A stretch of 64,000 bases of DNA from NCBI GenBank assembly GCA_020831765.1, contig JAFIFY010000095.1:1-64000 (forward strand), written 5' to 3'. Made by a program: the position numbers and the translations under genes. The DNA comes from Phycisphaeraceae bacterium. GTDB taxonomy: Bacteria > Planctomycetota > Phycisphaerae > Phycisphaerales > Phycisphaeraceae. Below are positions 38,651 to 46,852 of the stretch, piece by piece. The notes under the pieces are model-generated. The model did not search any database. It was not told the DNA's origin and saw only the letters and a program-made list of their open reading frames with translations. The first letter of the stretch is position 1, and every line of letters starts with the position of its first letter.

Positions 38651-39172
38651 TCAACCCCGGTTCATCCACCAGATCACGAAATTGAGCACACCCGCAAAAC
38701 TCACCCATGCCAGATAAGGCAACAGCAGAATGCCGCCCACGCGTGACAATGGCCAGATCAACCAGAGGGTGACAAGGATGGCGGCCCACAGAAGCACGAT
38801 ATCGATCATTGCCAGGCCCGGTGACCGCAGACCGAAAAAGAGCCAGCTCCAGGCAAGATTGAGCGCAAGCTGAATACCAAAAGCGATCAGCCAGGGCTGA
38901 ACCCACGCCTGCCCCATGGACCCGCACCAGCCCGTCTGGCGCCAGGCCAGCCATGCGCTGATCGCCATCATTCCGTATAGGAAAGTCCATACCGTGCCGA
39001 TCACCTGCCCCGAAGGCGTCCATTCCGGCTTGCGGATGGTCTGGTACCAGGTGCCGACCGAGCTTGCCGTGGCGATGCCGCCCAGGGCCGCCACGCCATA
39101 ACACGCGCCGAGGAACAGCACCAGGACAAGGATCGATCCCAATGAACTGGATTCAAAGCTCCAACGTGCCAT
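38651..39172 (-). CDS. tspO: TspO/MBR family membrane protein
   Basis: A 173-residue protein with five hydrophobic helices. Family marks are WYQTIRKPEWTP near 43-54, WTFLYG.M near 62-69, and NLAWSWLFFG near 104-113. TspO proteins bind porphyrins and tryptophan-rich ligands and are linked to tetrapyrrole and stress signalling. The start lacks a strong ribosome site. It is divergent from the rluA gene, about 50 bases from the chosen GTG. It lies upstream of kdgT but separated by a 265-base gap, so it is not clearly part of that operon. Confidence 0.9.
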   Translation of the reverse strand: MARWSFESSSLGSILVLVLFLGACYGVAALGGIATASSVGTWYQTIRKPEWTPSGQVIGTVWTFLYGMMAISAWLAWRQTGWCGSMGQAWVQPWLIAFGIQLALNLAWSWLFFGLRSPGLAMIDIVLLWAAILVTLWLIWPLSRVGGILLLPYLAWVSFAGVLNFVIWWMNRG

Positions 39173-39225
39173 TGACCGTCCATCGTACCCGATCGGCGGC
39201 CGGGTCCACCGGTTACAATTCCATC

Positions 39226-40392
39226 GTGCCGCTGAAGACCCTTGTTCAAGTTGTCACCCAGGACGATCCAACTCGCGTGGACCGAATCGTCGCCGCGCTT
39301 GGCGGTTTATCCAGGAGCGGCACACTGGGCCTGTTTGACCACGAGTGCGTATGCGTCAACGACCAGCCGGAAACCAACTGCCTGCGCGAACTAGCGCCCG
39401 GTGATACGGTTCAGGTCCGCTTCGATCCGGAACAGCGCTACCGCCCCCGGCCGCGAGCGTGGAAGGATTCGGGCTTCAACATCGTTCACGAAGATGACCA
39501 TCTCCTGGTGGTGGAGAAAGCGGCGTGGATACTTTCGGTGCCGACCGAGGGAACATCGCAGCCCGGCGACACATCGCTTATGGGGCGGATCAGTGCCTAT
39601 CTGAGCCGAGGGGGCAAGCCGGTATCGGCCCATCCCGCCCACCGGCTGGACCGAGGCGTATCGGGCCTGCTGGTGGTCGCCAAGTCACCCCAGATCGCCG
39701 CATCGCTACGGGATCAATTCGAAGCACGAAAGCCCCGACGACTCTACATCGCCATCGCGCGCGGCCGGGTGGATCCGCCGGACGGGACGATTCGCTCCCA
39801 CCTGGCCACCGGCGATGACCTTAGCCGCTATTCCACCGCGGATCATCAGCGCGGCCAGTTGGCGATCACGCATTACCGCACACTGCTCCATGGTGCCGAT
39901 GCGACACTGCTGGAAGTCGAACTGGAAACCGGCCGACGCAATCAGATTCGCGTTCATCTTGCCGAGAAGGGGCACCCGGTTCTGGGCGAGAGGCGCTATC
40001 AACGTCGCATGGCAAGCCACCCCCGCTGGACGGCCCGCAGGCTCGCCCTTCACGCCGCGGAACTCGAATTTATTCACCCGCGCACGCATGTGCCGATGAG
40101 CTTCCGATCTCCCCTACCGGGCATGTTCGCAACCTTTTTCGGCGGCCGACTCGCGGCGAAGATCGCGCGATTTCAGGAAGCCAGGGCGACTGAGTCAGCC
40201 ACTGAGGTCACCCCCGCTGATCACGAAAAAAATCGACCAGTTGGTCATTCAAAGGATCGTGCCGGCGGAGCGCGGGCCGAGCCGGAGTCGGGCGGGCGAT
40301 CCGGCAACACGAAAAAGCCCGCGAAGCGCGGCGGTCCACGGCCTCGACGGAAGACCGGCACCGGAAAAACCATCAAGCGAAGGTCGCGATGA
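39226..40392 (+). CDS. RluA-family 23S rRNA/tRNA pseudouridine synthase with basic C-terminal tail
   Basis: A 388-residue enzyme. An S4-like RNA-binding domain (about 1-70) is followed by the synthase domain with the catalytic HRLDRGVSGLL near 139-149. The family converts uridine to pseudouridine in rRNA or tRNA. GTG at 39226 is chosen because it avoids overlap with tspO and fits the family; ATG at 39142, with AAGGA upstream, gives 416 residues. The last 80 residues are a disordered Lys/Arg/Gly/Pro-rich tail. The stop overlaps the next ATG as ATGA. Confidence 0.87.
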   Translation: MPLKTLVQVVTQDDPTRVDRIVAALGGLSRSGTLGLFDHECVCVNDQPETNCLRELAPGDTVQVRFDPEQRYRPRPRAWKDSGFNIVHEDDHLLVVEKAAWILSVPTEGTSQPGDTSLMGRISAYLSRGGKPVSAHPAHRLDRGVSGLLVVAKSPQIAASLRDQFEARKPRRLYIAIARGRVDPPDGTIRSHLATGDDLSRYSTADHQRGQLAITHYRTLLHGADATLLEVELETGRRNQIRVHLAEKGHPVLGERRYQRRMASHPRWTARRLALHAAELEFIHPRTHVPMSFRSPLPGMFATFFGGRLAAKIARFQEARATESATEVTPADHEKNRPVGHSKDRAGGARAEPESGGRSGNTKKPAKRGGPRPRRKTGTGKTIKRRSR

Positions 40393-41360
40393 CACCGAAC
40401 CAGGAAGACCAGCCGCGCCGCCGACCCGGCGCATCCAAGCCGGGTCAAGGTCCACCCACAGCGGGCCAGCCGTCAAGCCGCACCGGCGGCGTTCGCCCAG
40501 CCGCGCGAAAGCCGCCACCGCGACATCATGCGCCCGGGAAGACACAAGAACCCGGCAACACACGGCGGCCGGAACGAACCGACTGGAACCCCGTCGCCGA
40601 CTGGTACGATGAACTGGTCGCCGATGAAGGCAGCGATTACCAGAAAAACGTCGTCTTCCCGAACAGTCTGGCCATGCTGCCGGCGGCGGGGAATCAACGT
40701 GTGCTCGATCTCGCCTGCGGCCAGGGCGCCTGGTGTCGGATACTGCACGAGCGAGGCTATTCGGTCACGGGCATCGATGCCGCCCCCGCCCTGCTTCACA
40801 GGGCAAAGCAGCGCAGCGACCCGGCGATCCATTACATCAAAGGTGATATCCGAAGTCTTGATGAACTGGGCGAACCCCAGGCGCTATTTGATATCGCCAC
40901 CTGCCTGCTGGCCATCCAGAACGTCGACCCGATCGAGCCGATCTTCACCGGGCTGGGTCGATTGCTTCGGCCGGGGGCGTGCGTGCTGCTGGTGATGATG
41001 CACCCGGGGTTCCGCGGGCCGCGATTCGCATCATGGGGTTGGGATGATCGCCACCACACGCAGTATCGCCGTGTCGAGCGTTACCTCTCCAACCGCCGAC
41101 ATCCGATCCAGATGCATCCGGGCGCCAGACCGGGAGTGGTGACCTGGACGTACCATCGGCCTCTTGGCGAATATGTGCGATGCTTAAGCGCTGGAGGCTA
41201 CGTCATCGATGCGCTGGAAGAATGGCCGGGCCATCGAGTCTCGACCAGCGGCCCGCGTGCCCCGGCGGAGAATCTTGCGCGCCGGGAGATTCCGCTGTTC
41301 CTGGCTTTGCGCGGGGTCTATCTGCCGGACCGGCCCATGCCCGGCACATCCAGCGTCTGA
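40389..41360 (+). CDS. Class I SAM-dependent methyltransferase with basic disordered N-terminus
   Basis: A 323-residue protein. The first 65 residues are Pro/Arg/Gly/Ser-rich and look disordered. Then comes a Rossmann methyltransferase with VLDLACGQGAW near 103-113, GIDAAPALL and a later MMHPGFRGP segment. The substrate is unknown. Coupling to an RluA gene by a four-base ATGA overlap suggests RNA as substrate. The basic N-terminus mirrors the basic C-terminal tail of the RluA protein, as if one disordered region had been cut by the stop and restart. Confidence 0.83.
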   Translation: MTPNQEDQPRRRPGASKPGQGPPTAGQPSSRTGGVRPAARKPPPRHHAPGKTQEPGNTRRPERTDWNPVADWYDELVADEGSDYQKNVVFPNSLAMLPAAGNQRVLDLACGQGAWCRILHERGYSVTGIDAAPALLHRAKQRSDPAIHYIKGDIRSLDELGEPQALFDIATCLLAIQNVDPIEPIFTGLGRLLRPGACVLLVMMHPGFRGPRFASWGWDDRHHTQYRRVERYLSNRRHPIQMHPGARPGVVTWTYHRPLGEYVRCLSAGGYVIDALEEWPGHRVSTSGPRAPAENLARREIPLFLALRGVYLPDRPMPGTSSV

Positions 41361-41475
41361 ATGAAGGACCCTCCGAGCGGCCGCTTGGCGGTGCTTGTCC
41401 ATCGGGTTCGATCGGCTTACGCTGTTGGCAAGCTGACACTTCGACTTTTCCAGTTCCCGCAGGGGCGTCGCATCC

Positions 41476-41949
41476 ATGAGCACAAGCCAGACCAAACGGC
41501 CCAGGGTTGAACTGTTCACCGACGGTGCCTGCAAGTTCAATCCAGGCCCGGGCGGATGGGCATACATTCTCAAGCATCCGGCGACGGGCAGGGCAATCGA
41601 GCGCTGCGGCGGCGAAGCGGAAACCACGAACAATCGCATGGAGATCACCGCGCTGATCGAAGGACTCAGCGCCCTGAAAAAGCCCAGCCATGTCGTGCTT
41701 TACAGTGACAGCGCCTATGTGCTCAATGCCATCAGGGAATGGATGGTCAAGTGGGAGAAGAACGGCTGGCGAAAGAAGCCTAAGTCCAAGGAACAGGTGA
41801 AGAACGTCGATCTCTGGCAACGGCTGTGGGAACTGCTGCGGACACACGAGGTGGAAACGCACTGGGTCAAGGGCCATGCGGGCCACCCGGAAAATGAACG
41901 TTGCGATCAGTTGGCTTCCGACCAGGCGCTTCGGTTCGTGAACCCTTAG
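41476..41949 (+). CDS. rnhA: Ribonuclease HI
   Basis: A 157-residue RNase H fold with all four carboxylates: Asp16 (FTDGACK), Glu56 (TTNNRMEI), Asp78 (YSDSAYV) and Asp144 (ERCDQLA). The basic-handle region with several Lys/Trp residues at about 92-109 is present. It degrades RNA in RNA-DNA hybrids and removes primers and R-loops. It stands alone, about 115 bases after the methyltransferase gene. The gap has no strong promoter. It is convergent with the parvulin-like gene. Confidence 0.96.
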   Translation: MSTSQTKRPRVELFTDGACKFNPGPGGWAYILKHPATGRAIERCGGEAETTNNRMEITALIEGLSALKKPSHVVLYSDSAYVLNAIREWMVKWEKNGWRKKPKSKEQVKNVDLWQRLWELLRTHEVETHWVKGHAGHPENERCDQLASDQALRFVNP

Positions 41950-41977
41950 TCACGTCGGACGGCCCCGGTCGCTGGGT

Positions 41978-43297
41978 TCACGGGTCTCGACCATAGATGG
42001 CCGCCACGATGCGCATGACCTCGCGGGTCATGGATTCGATGCTTGCGTAATTGCCCTCACTCATCAGCCTGGCTTCATATCGAGCCCAATGGTACTGCAT
42101 CGCCCGCTGCTCAAGCAGCCGGGCGATCTCCAACTGCACCGGACCGTCGAAGGGCCGGGCCGCCGGCTGTTCGACGTGATCACTGTAAATCCAGAAAAAC
42201 TCGCCATCGACTTCGATTCTTGATGTGCGCTGGCCCGGCTCCAATGCCTCCAACGCATTGTTCAACCGCTCGTCGGCGAAAACCTGTCCGGAAACGCCGG
42301 CGGCGAACAGGCCCTCGCGATCGGGATTGTTCCGATTGATCGGATTGGCGGCCACCTCCTTGAAGGGCTCTTCCTCAAGCTGCTCTTCGACCACCCGGGC
42401 GGCATTGGCGTTGGTCACCCGGATCATGTGAACCGTGACCTTGCGGGGCGGATTGAATTGTTCGTAGTTCTCATGGTAATACCGCTCGATATCCCGACGA
42501 CTGACCTGCACATGGGGAAGCATTTTGCGATGGCGGTAGCGGCTGAGTATCACGGCCTGCCGATACTGTTCAAGGGTCGCCTCCAGCCCCCTTCCCGTCG
42601 CTTCGCGCAGACGATTGTCGGCCAGCGTCGGCGAACCCTGACCATGGCGACGCAAAAGCTCCTGACGTTGCCGCTCGACCAGAGCCCTCAAGTGCTGTTG
42701 CTCCTGATCCGTCAGTTCCCGCATGGCTTCGGCCAGAACAAGTCGATCGCGAACGATCAGACGAAGCCGCTGCTCAAGAATCGCGCTCGCGTCACGCATG
42801 AATTGTTCACTCGATACCTGTCGCGACAGGGCTTTGAGACGGTCAGCCTCGGGCTCCAGCACATCACTGGCATAGATCGCCCGTGCGTTCACCTGGCCGA
42901 TCATCGCCTGAACGAGCAATTCCTGCTCACCATCCTCAGCCCGCTGAACCCGCAGCAGGGCCGCCAGTTCCTCCTCATCCAGTTCAACCAACCGGTCGGT
43001 CGCGGTCGGGATCGGCTCCGTCAGATCGGGCAGCTCGAACGAATCATCCTCGCCGATCCTCGTCACACCACCCGCCCGGGCAGCGGCGTCTCGCGTCGTG
43101 CGATGTTCCAGGTCCGGACGCTCCGTCCGAGCCCCGTCCCGCTCGGCCCGATCATCCTGAGACGCCACGAAATCGTCCGGCGACAGGGTAAGGCGAATCC
43201 CCTCGGCGGATTCAGGCGTCCCACCACATCCCGCCACAACAAAGACCGGAATGAGCAGGAGGGAAAAAAGGCCGGTTACATTTGAGTGCTTTGCCAT
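41978..43297 (-). CDS. SurA/parvulin-like peptidyl-prolyl isomerase lipoprotein
   Basis: A 439-residue lipoprotein: the signal peptide ends in VAGC, with Cys24 as the lipid-modified residue. An acidic linker (25-110) leads to a helical N-domain resembling SurA (about 115-285). A parvulin-like segment starting near 290 contains HMIRV and the later GLFAAGVSG region. Such proteins chaperone outer-membrane proteins. The isomerase domain is short and partly divergent, so activity is not certain. It is divergent from the secreted beta-helix gene. Confidence 0.75.
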   Translation of the reverse strand: MAKHSNVTGLFSLLLIPVFVVAGCGGTPESAEGIRLTLSPDDFVASQDDRAERDGARTERPDLEHRTTRDAAARAGGVTRIGEDDSFELPDLTEPIPTATDRLVELDEEELAALLRVQRAEDGEQELLVQAMIGQVNARAIYASDVLEPEADRLKALSRQVSSEQFMRDASAILEQRLRLIVRDRLVLAEAMRELTDQEQQHLRALVERQRQELLRRHGQGSPTLADNRLREATGRGLEATLEQYRQAVILSRYRHRKMLPHVQVSRRDIERYYHENYEQFNPPRKVTVHMIRVTNANAARVVEEQLEEEPFKEVAANPINRNNPDREGLFAAGVSGQVFADERLNNALEALEPGQRTSRIEVDGEFFWIYSDHVEQPAARPFDGPVQLEIARLLEQRAMQYHWARYEARLMSEGNYASIESMTREVMRIVAAIYGRDP

Positions 43298-43456
43298 GCC
43301 TTCAGTCTAAGTCCCAGCATCCCCTTCGGCAACGAAATCAAGCCTCGATGTTGGGCAAACCGGTCACCTTGGGGCGATCCAACGGGTACACTGCCGCGGG
43401 GCCGGGTGAGCCTCCGGCCCCAGCGGATTCCCCAAGTGATGCGAGGAGCCAAGGTC

Positions 43457-45949
43457 ATGATTCATCCCCCGCAACGAGGATTTCAGTCCGGACGATCCCC
43501 AGCGCTGTCCGCAATGGCCCTGCTCCGTAACCTCATGGTCGCTTTCATTTTCCTGAACTCGGCCCCGGCCTCGGGAGGCGATGGCGCGGCCGAGTCGTCG
43601 CCTTCGCCGGTGACCTTCCAAGCGGTCACCGAGGCCCTCCAGGAGGGCCGACACCGCCAGGCTCGGATGCTCGCAGCGCGGATCGCCGCGGATGAAGACC
43701 AGCCGCTTCACGCCCGCGCTTTCGCCCGGCTGCGCATCGCCCAGACGTACTTCGCCCAGGGAGATTTTGAAGCCGCGAGGCTGGAGTATGAGCGGATCGC
43801 CGCGGATGAGGGGTTCTCAGAATTCCACAGAGCAGAAGCGGAGGAACTGGCCGCGCAGATGCTAAGACGCCTGCGGGGGGCATCGCCCCATGACCCTGAA
43901 ACGTCCCGCGTCCGACTTGATCCGATCGAGGCGTTCGCGGCTGAGGTGTTTGTGGCGCCGGACGGCGACGATGCCGGCGATGGATCGGCCCGGAGGCCAT
44001 GGGCAACGTTAACCCAAGCCCGGGACCATGTCAGGCAACTGCGCGGGCAAGGCGTTGAGGGTCCGATTCTGGTGAGCATCGGCGCGGGAACCTATTCGCT
44101 GACCGAAACCGCCCTTTCGCTGACCGCCGAGGATTCCGGGCGGCCCGGTGCGCCGACGGTCTGGCGGGCCCGTGAGCCGGGGACCGTGAAGCTTTATGGC
44201 GGCCGACGACTGACCGGCTTTGCGCCAGTGACCGATGAAGATGCGCTCAAGCGCATTCCTGGGCAAGCCGCGGATCGCGTCGTACAACTCAACCTGCGGG
44301 CGATGGGGATCGAAGACCTCGGCCGGCTGCATATCCGGGGCTTCGGCCAGCCCACGCCACCGGCCACGGTCGAACTTTTCTTCAACGGAAGACCGATGAC
44401 CCTGGCACGCTGGCCGAACCAGGGTATGGTCGGCGTCCGCCGCGTCATCGAACCGGGTTCACGCCAGGACAATCAGCCCTCGGTCTTCGTCTTCGAATCC
44501 GACCGTCACGCTCGATGGGTGGATGCGCCCGATGGGTGGATTTTCGGATATTTCCATTTTCTCTGGGCCGATGCCGCCTGGCCGATCGGCTCGATCGATC
44601 CCGAAGCCCGCACACTGACCACCGCCGAGCCCTACCACTATGGCGGGCGCGGCATGGAAACCGATCGGCAGCCCATCCGCTACTACGCGTTCAATCTGCT
44701 CGAAGAACTCGACCAGCCCGGTGAATGGTATCTGGACCGCCGCGACGGCACCCTGTACATGCTTCCGCCCGGCGACCTGGAAGATGCAACCGTCGAGATC
44801 GGCTTGCTCAACGGGCCGATGGTCACCATGCAAGGGGTCAGCGATGTACGGCTGGAAGGACTGGTGCTGGACCTTGGCCGGTCTGATGGCCTGGTCGCAC
44901 GCGATTGCAGCCGGATCATCATCGCGGGCCTGACGGTGCGTCGGATGGCCTCCACCGGAATCTCGATGCGCGGCGGCCGGGATAACACGGTCCTGGGATG
45001 CGATGTTCACACGCTGGGTCGGCGTGGCATCGAGATGATCGGGGGCGACCGGCGAACGCTGACCCCGGGGCGGCACACCGTGGCCAATTGCTGGATCTAC
45101 GACTTCGGACGCATCGATCGGACCTACACGCCGGCTGTTCAACTCGAGGGCGTGGGCAATCGGGTCGCACACAACCGCATGCATCACGGACCGAGCAGCG
45201 CCATGCGGATTGAAGGCAATGATCACATCGTCGAGTTCAACGATTTCCACGACCTGGTGCTTGAATCCGACGACCAGGGCGCGATCGACATGTTCGGCAA
45301 TCCGACCTACCGGCGGGTGATCTTCCGCCATAATCGCTTCAGTGACATCGGCAAGACCGATGGCGAGCCCTCGGTCCACGGCCAGGCCGGCATTCGCTTC
45401 GATGACACCATCAGCGGCATGATCGTCCACGGCAACCTGTTCGTCCGAAGCTCAAACCACAATTTCGGGGCCATTCAGATCCATGCCGGTCGCGACAACC
45501 TGATCGAAGGCAATGTCTTCGTGGAATGTACCCACGGCATCAGCGGCGGCTGGGGCCCAGGCAACCACTTCTGGCGGGCGGCCCGAAGAGACAACCCGCC
45601 CGAAGCGTTCCACACCAACGATCTCTACCGTGAGCGATACCCTGAAATCGCCACGATGTTGGATTCACCCGGAATCAACTTCGTGCGCCGAAACCTCTTT
45701 GTCGATGTCCGCAACATGTTCAACCGGGCTCGGCACATGGACAGCTTCAAGAATCTGGTCGCCGAGGATGCGGGTTTTGTCGATCTTGATGCCGGGGATT
45801 TTCGCTTCAAGGACGATGCGGCGGCGCTGACCCAACTCGGGCTCTTGCGATGGAGACTGGATGCCGTCGGACCCTACGCCGATGACTTGCGGGCCTCATG
45901 GCCGGTCCGCCCCACTAAGCTTGACATCAACGATCCCAAAGCTCCCTGA
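43457..45949 (+). CDS. Secreted right-handed parallel beta-helix protein
   Basis: An 830-residue protein. A hydrophobic secretion signal lies near residues 20-42. A short helical TPR-like part follows (about 45-150), then a VFVAPDGDDAGDGSA segment typical of proteins that start a pectate-lyase-like helix. The last 450 residues show NxVxxNxI-like coil repeats (for example RVAHNRMHHG, RHNRFSDIG, IEGNVFVEC). It probably binds or cuts a polyuronate or similar glycan. GAGGAG stands eleven bases before the ATG at 43457. ATG at 43514 is an alternative that would put the signal at the N-terminus. Confidence 0.83.
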   Translation: MIHPPQRGFQSGRSPALSAMALLRNLMVAFIFLNSAPASGGDGAAESSPSPVTFQAVTEALQEGRHRQARMLAARIAADEDQPLHARAFARLRIAQTYFAQGDFEAARLEYERIAADEGFSEFHRAEAEELAAQMLRRLRGASPHDPETSRVRLDPIEAFAAEVFVAPDGDDAGDGSARRPWATLTQARDHVRQLRGQGVEGPILVSIGAGTYSLTETALSLTAEDSGRPGAPTVWRAREPGTVKLYGGRRLTGFAPVTDEDALKRIPGQAADRVVQLNLRAMGIEDLGRLHIRGFGQPTPPATVELFFNGRPMTLARWPNQGMVGVRRVIEPGSRQDNQPSVFVFESDRHARWVDAPDGWIFGYFHFLWADAAWPIGSIDPEARTLTTAEPYHYGGRGMETDRQPIRYYAFNLLEELDQPGEWYLDRRDGTLYMLPPGDLEDATVEIGLLNGPMVTMQGVSDVRLEGLVLDLGRSDGLVARDCSRIIIAGLTVRRMASTGISMRGGRDNTVLGCDVHTLGRRGIEMIGGDRRTLTPGRHTVANCWIYDFGRIDRTYTPAVQLEGVGNRVAHNRMHHGPSSAMRIEGNDHIVEFNDFHDLVLESDDQGAIDMFGNPTYRRVIFRHNRFSDIGKTDGEPSVHGQAGIRFDDTISGMIVHGNLFVRSSNHNFGAIQIHAGRDNLIEGNVFVECTHGISGGWGPGNHFWRAARRDNPPEAFHTNDLYRERYPEIATMLDSPGINFVRRNLFVDVRNMFNRARHMDSFKNLVAEDAGFVDLDAGDFRFKDDAAALTQLGLLRWRLDAVGPYADDLRASWPVRPTKLDINDPKAP

Positions 45950-45996
45950 CGCCACAACACCAACGCCCACCGGCGCAACCCCCTTCGCGAATCGTC

Positions 45997-46668
45997 ATGG
46001 CTGAATCATCCAAGCTCGGCATCCTCTTCGATCTCGACGGCACGCTCCTGGATACGCTCGAGGCGATCGCCTCGTCAGCCAACCACGCGCTTGAGCAGCT
46101 TGGCCACACGCGGAAACCCGATACATGGTTCCTTCCGGCCATCGGCTATGGCGTCCATCACCTGTTGACTCGCTCGCTGGGCGATGATGATCCGGTGAGA
46201 TTGGACCAGGCGATCGGTCACTTCCGCCGATATTACGACCAGCGCGGCGATGGGCACATCACGATCTATCCCGGAATCCAGGAGATGCTCGATGCCTTGG
46301 AAGGCATGCCGGTCGCGCTTGGCGTCCTGAGCAACAAGCCGCACGAGCCGACGCGGGCCAATATCCGACGATTCTTTCCGGGCAGGCGCTTTGAGTATGT
46401 CTACGGCCAGCGCGAGGGCGTTCCCGTCAAGCCCGATGCCGGTGCCGTCGCGGAGCTGCTTGATCAAAGTGGGATTCCCGCATCGCGCTGGGTGATGGTT
46501 GGGGATTCGGATGCCGACATGATGCTGGCGCGCAATGCGGGCATGATCGGTCTGGGAGTGCTGTGGGGATTCCGGGACGAGCAGGTGCTCAAAGACCACG
46601 GCGCAACCCTGATCGCCCGCAAGCCGGCGGAGGTGGCGCCGCGGATAGAGAAGATGCTTGAAGATTGA
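45997..46668 (+). CDS. HAD phosphatase, phosphoglycolate phosphatase-like
   Basis: A 223-residue HAD-superfamily hydrolase. Motif I is FDLDGTLLDT with Asp12 and Asp14, motif II is LSNKP near 111, motif III Lys145, and motif IV GDSDAD with Asp170. The helical cap between motifs I and II is of the Gph/PGP type. It likely dephosphorylates 2-phosphoglycolate or a related sugar phosphate. It follows the beta-helix gene by 47 bases and precedes metXW by about 185. Confidence 0.87.
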   Translation: MAESSKLGILFDLDGTLLDTLEAIASSANHALEQLGHTRKPDTWFLPAIGYGVHHLLTRSLGDDDPVRLDQAIGHFRRYYDQRGDGHITIYPGIQEMLDALEGMPVALGVLSNKPHEPTRANIRRFFPGRRFEYVYGQREGVPVKPDAGAVAELLDQSGIPASRWVMVGDSDADMMLARNAGMIGLGVLWGFRDEQVLKDHGATLIARKPAEVAPRIEKMLED

Positions 46669-46852
46669 AGGCCCGATGGCATGGGCCGAATCATCGCGAC
46701 CTGAGATCGCATCAGTCCGCAAGAGTTCCGCGTCCTCTCGGCTCGCAGGATTTCCGCTCTCGCCGTAGACTGGACCGCAACGCGGCCAACCGCCGACATC
46801 CCCGATCGGGCCGTGCGCCCCACGATTTCATGATTCCAACACCAGAGCAGGC

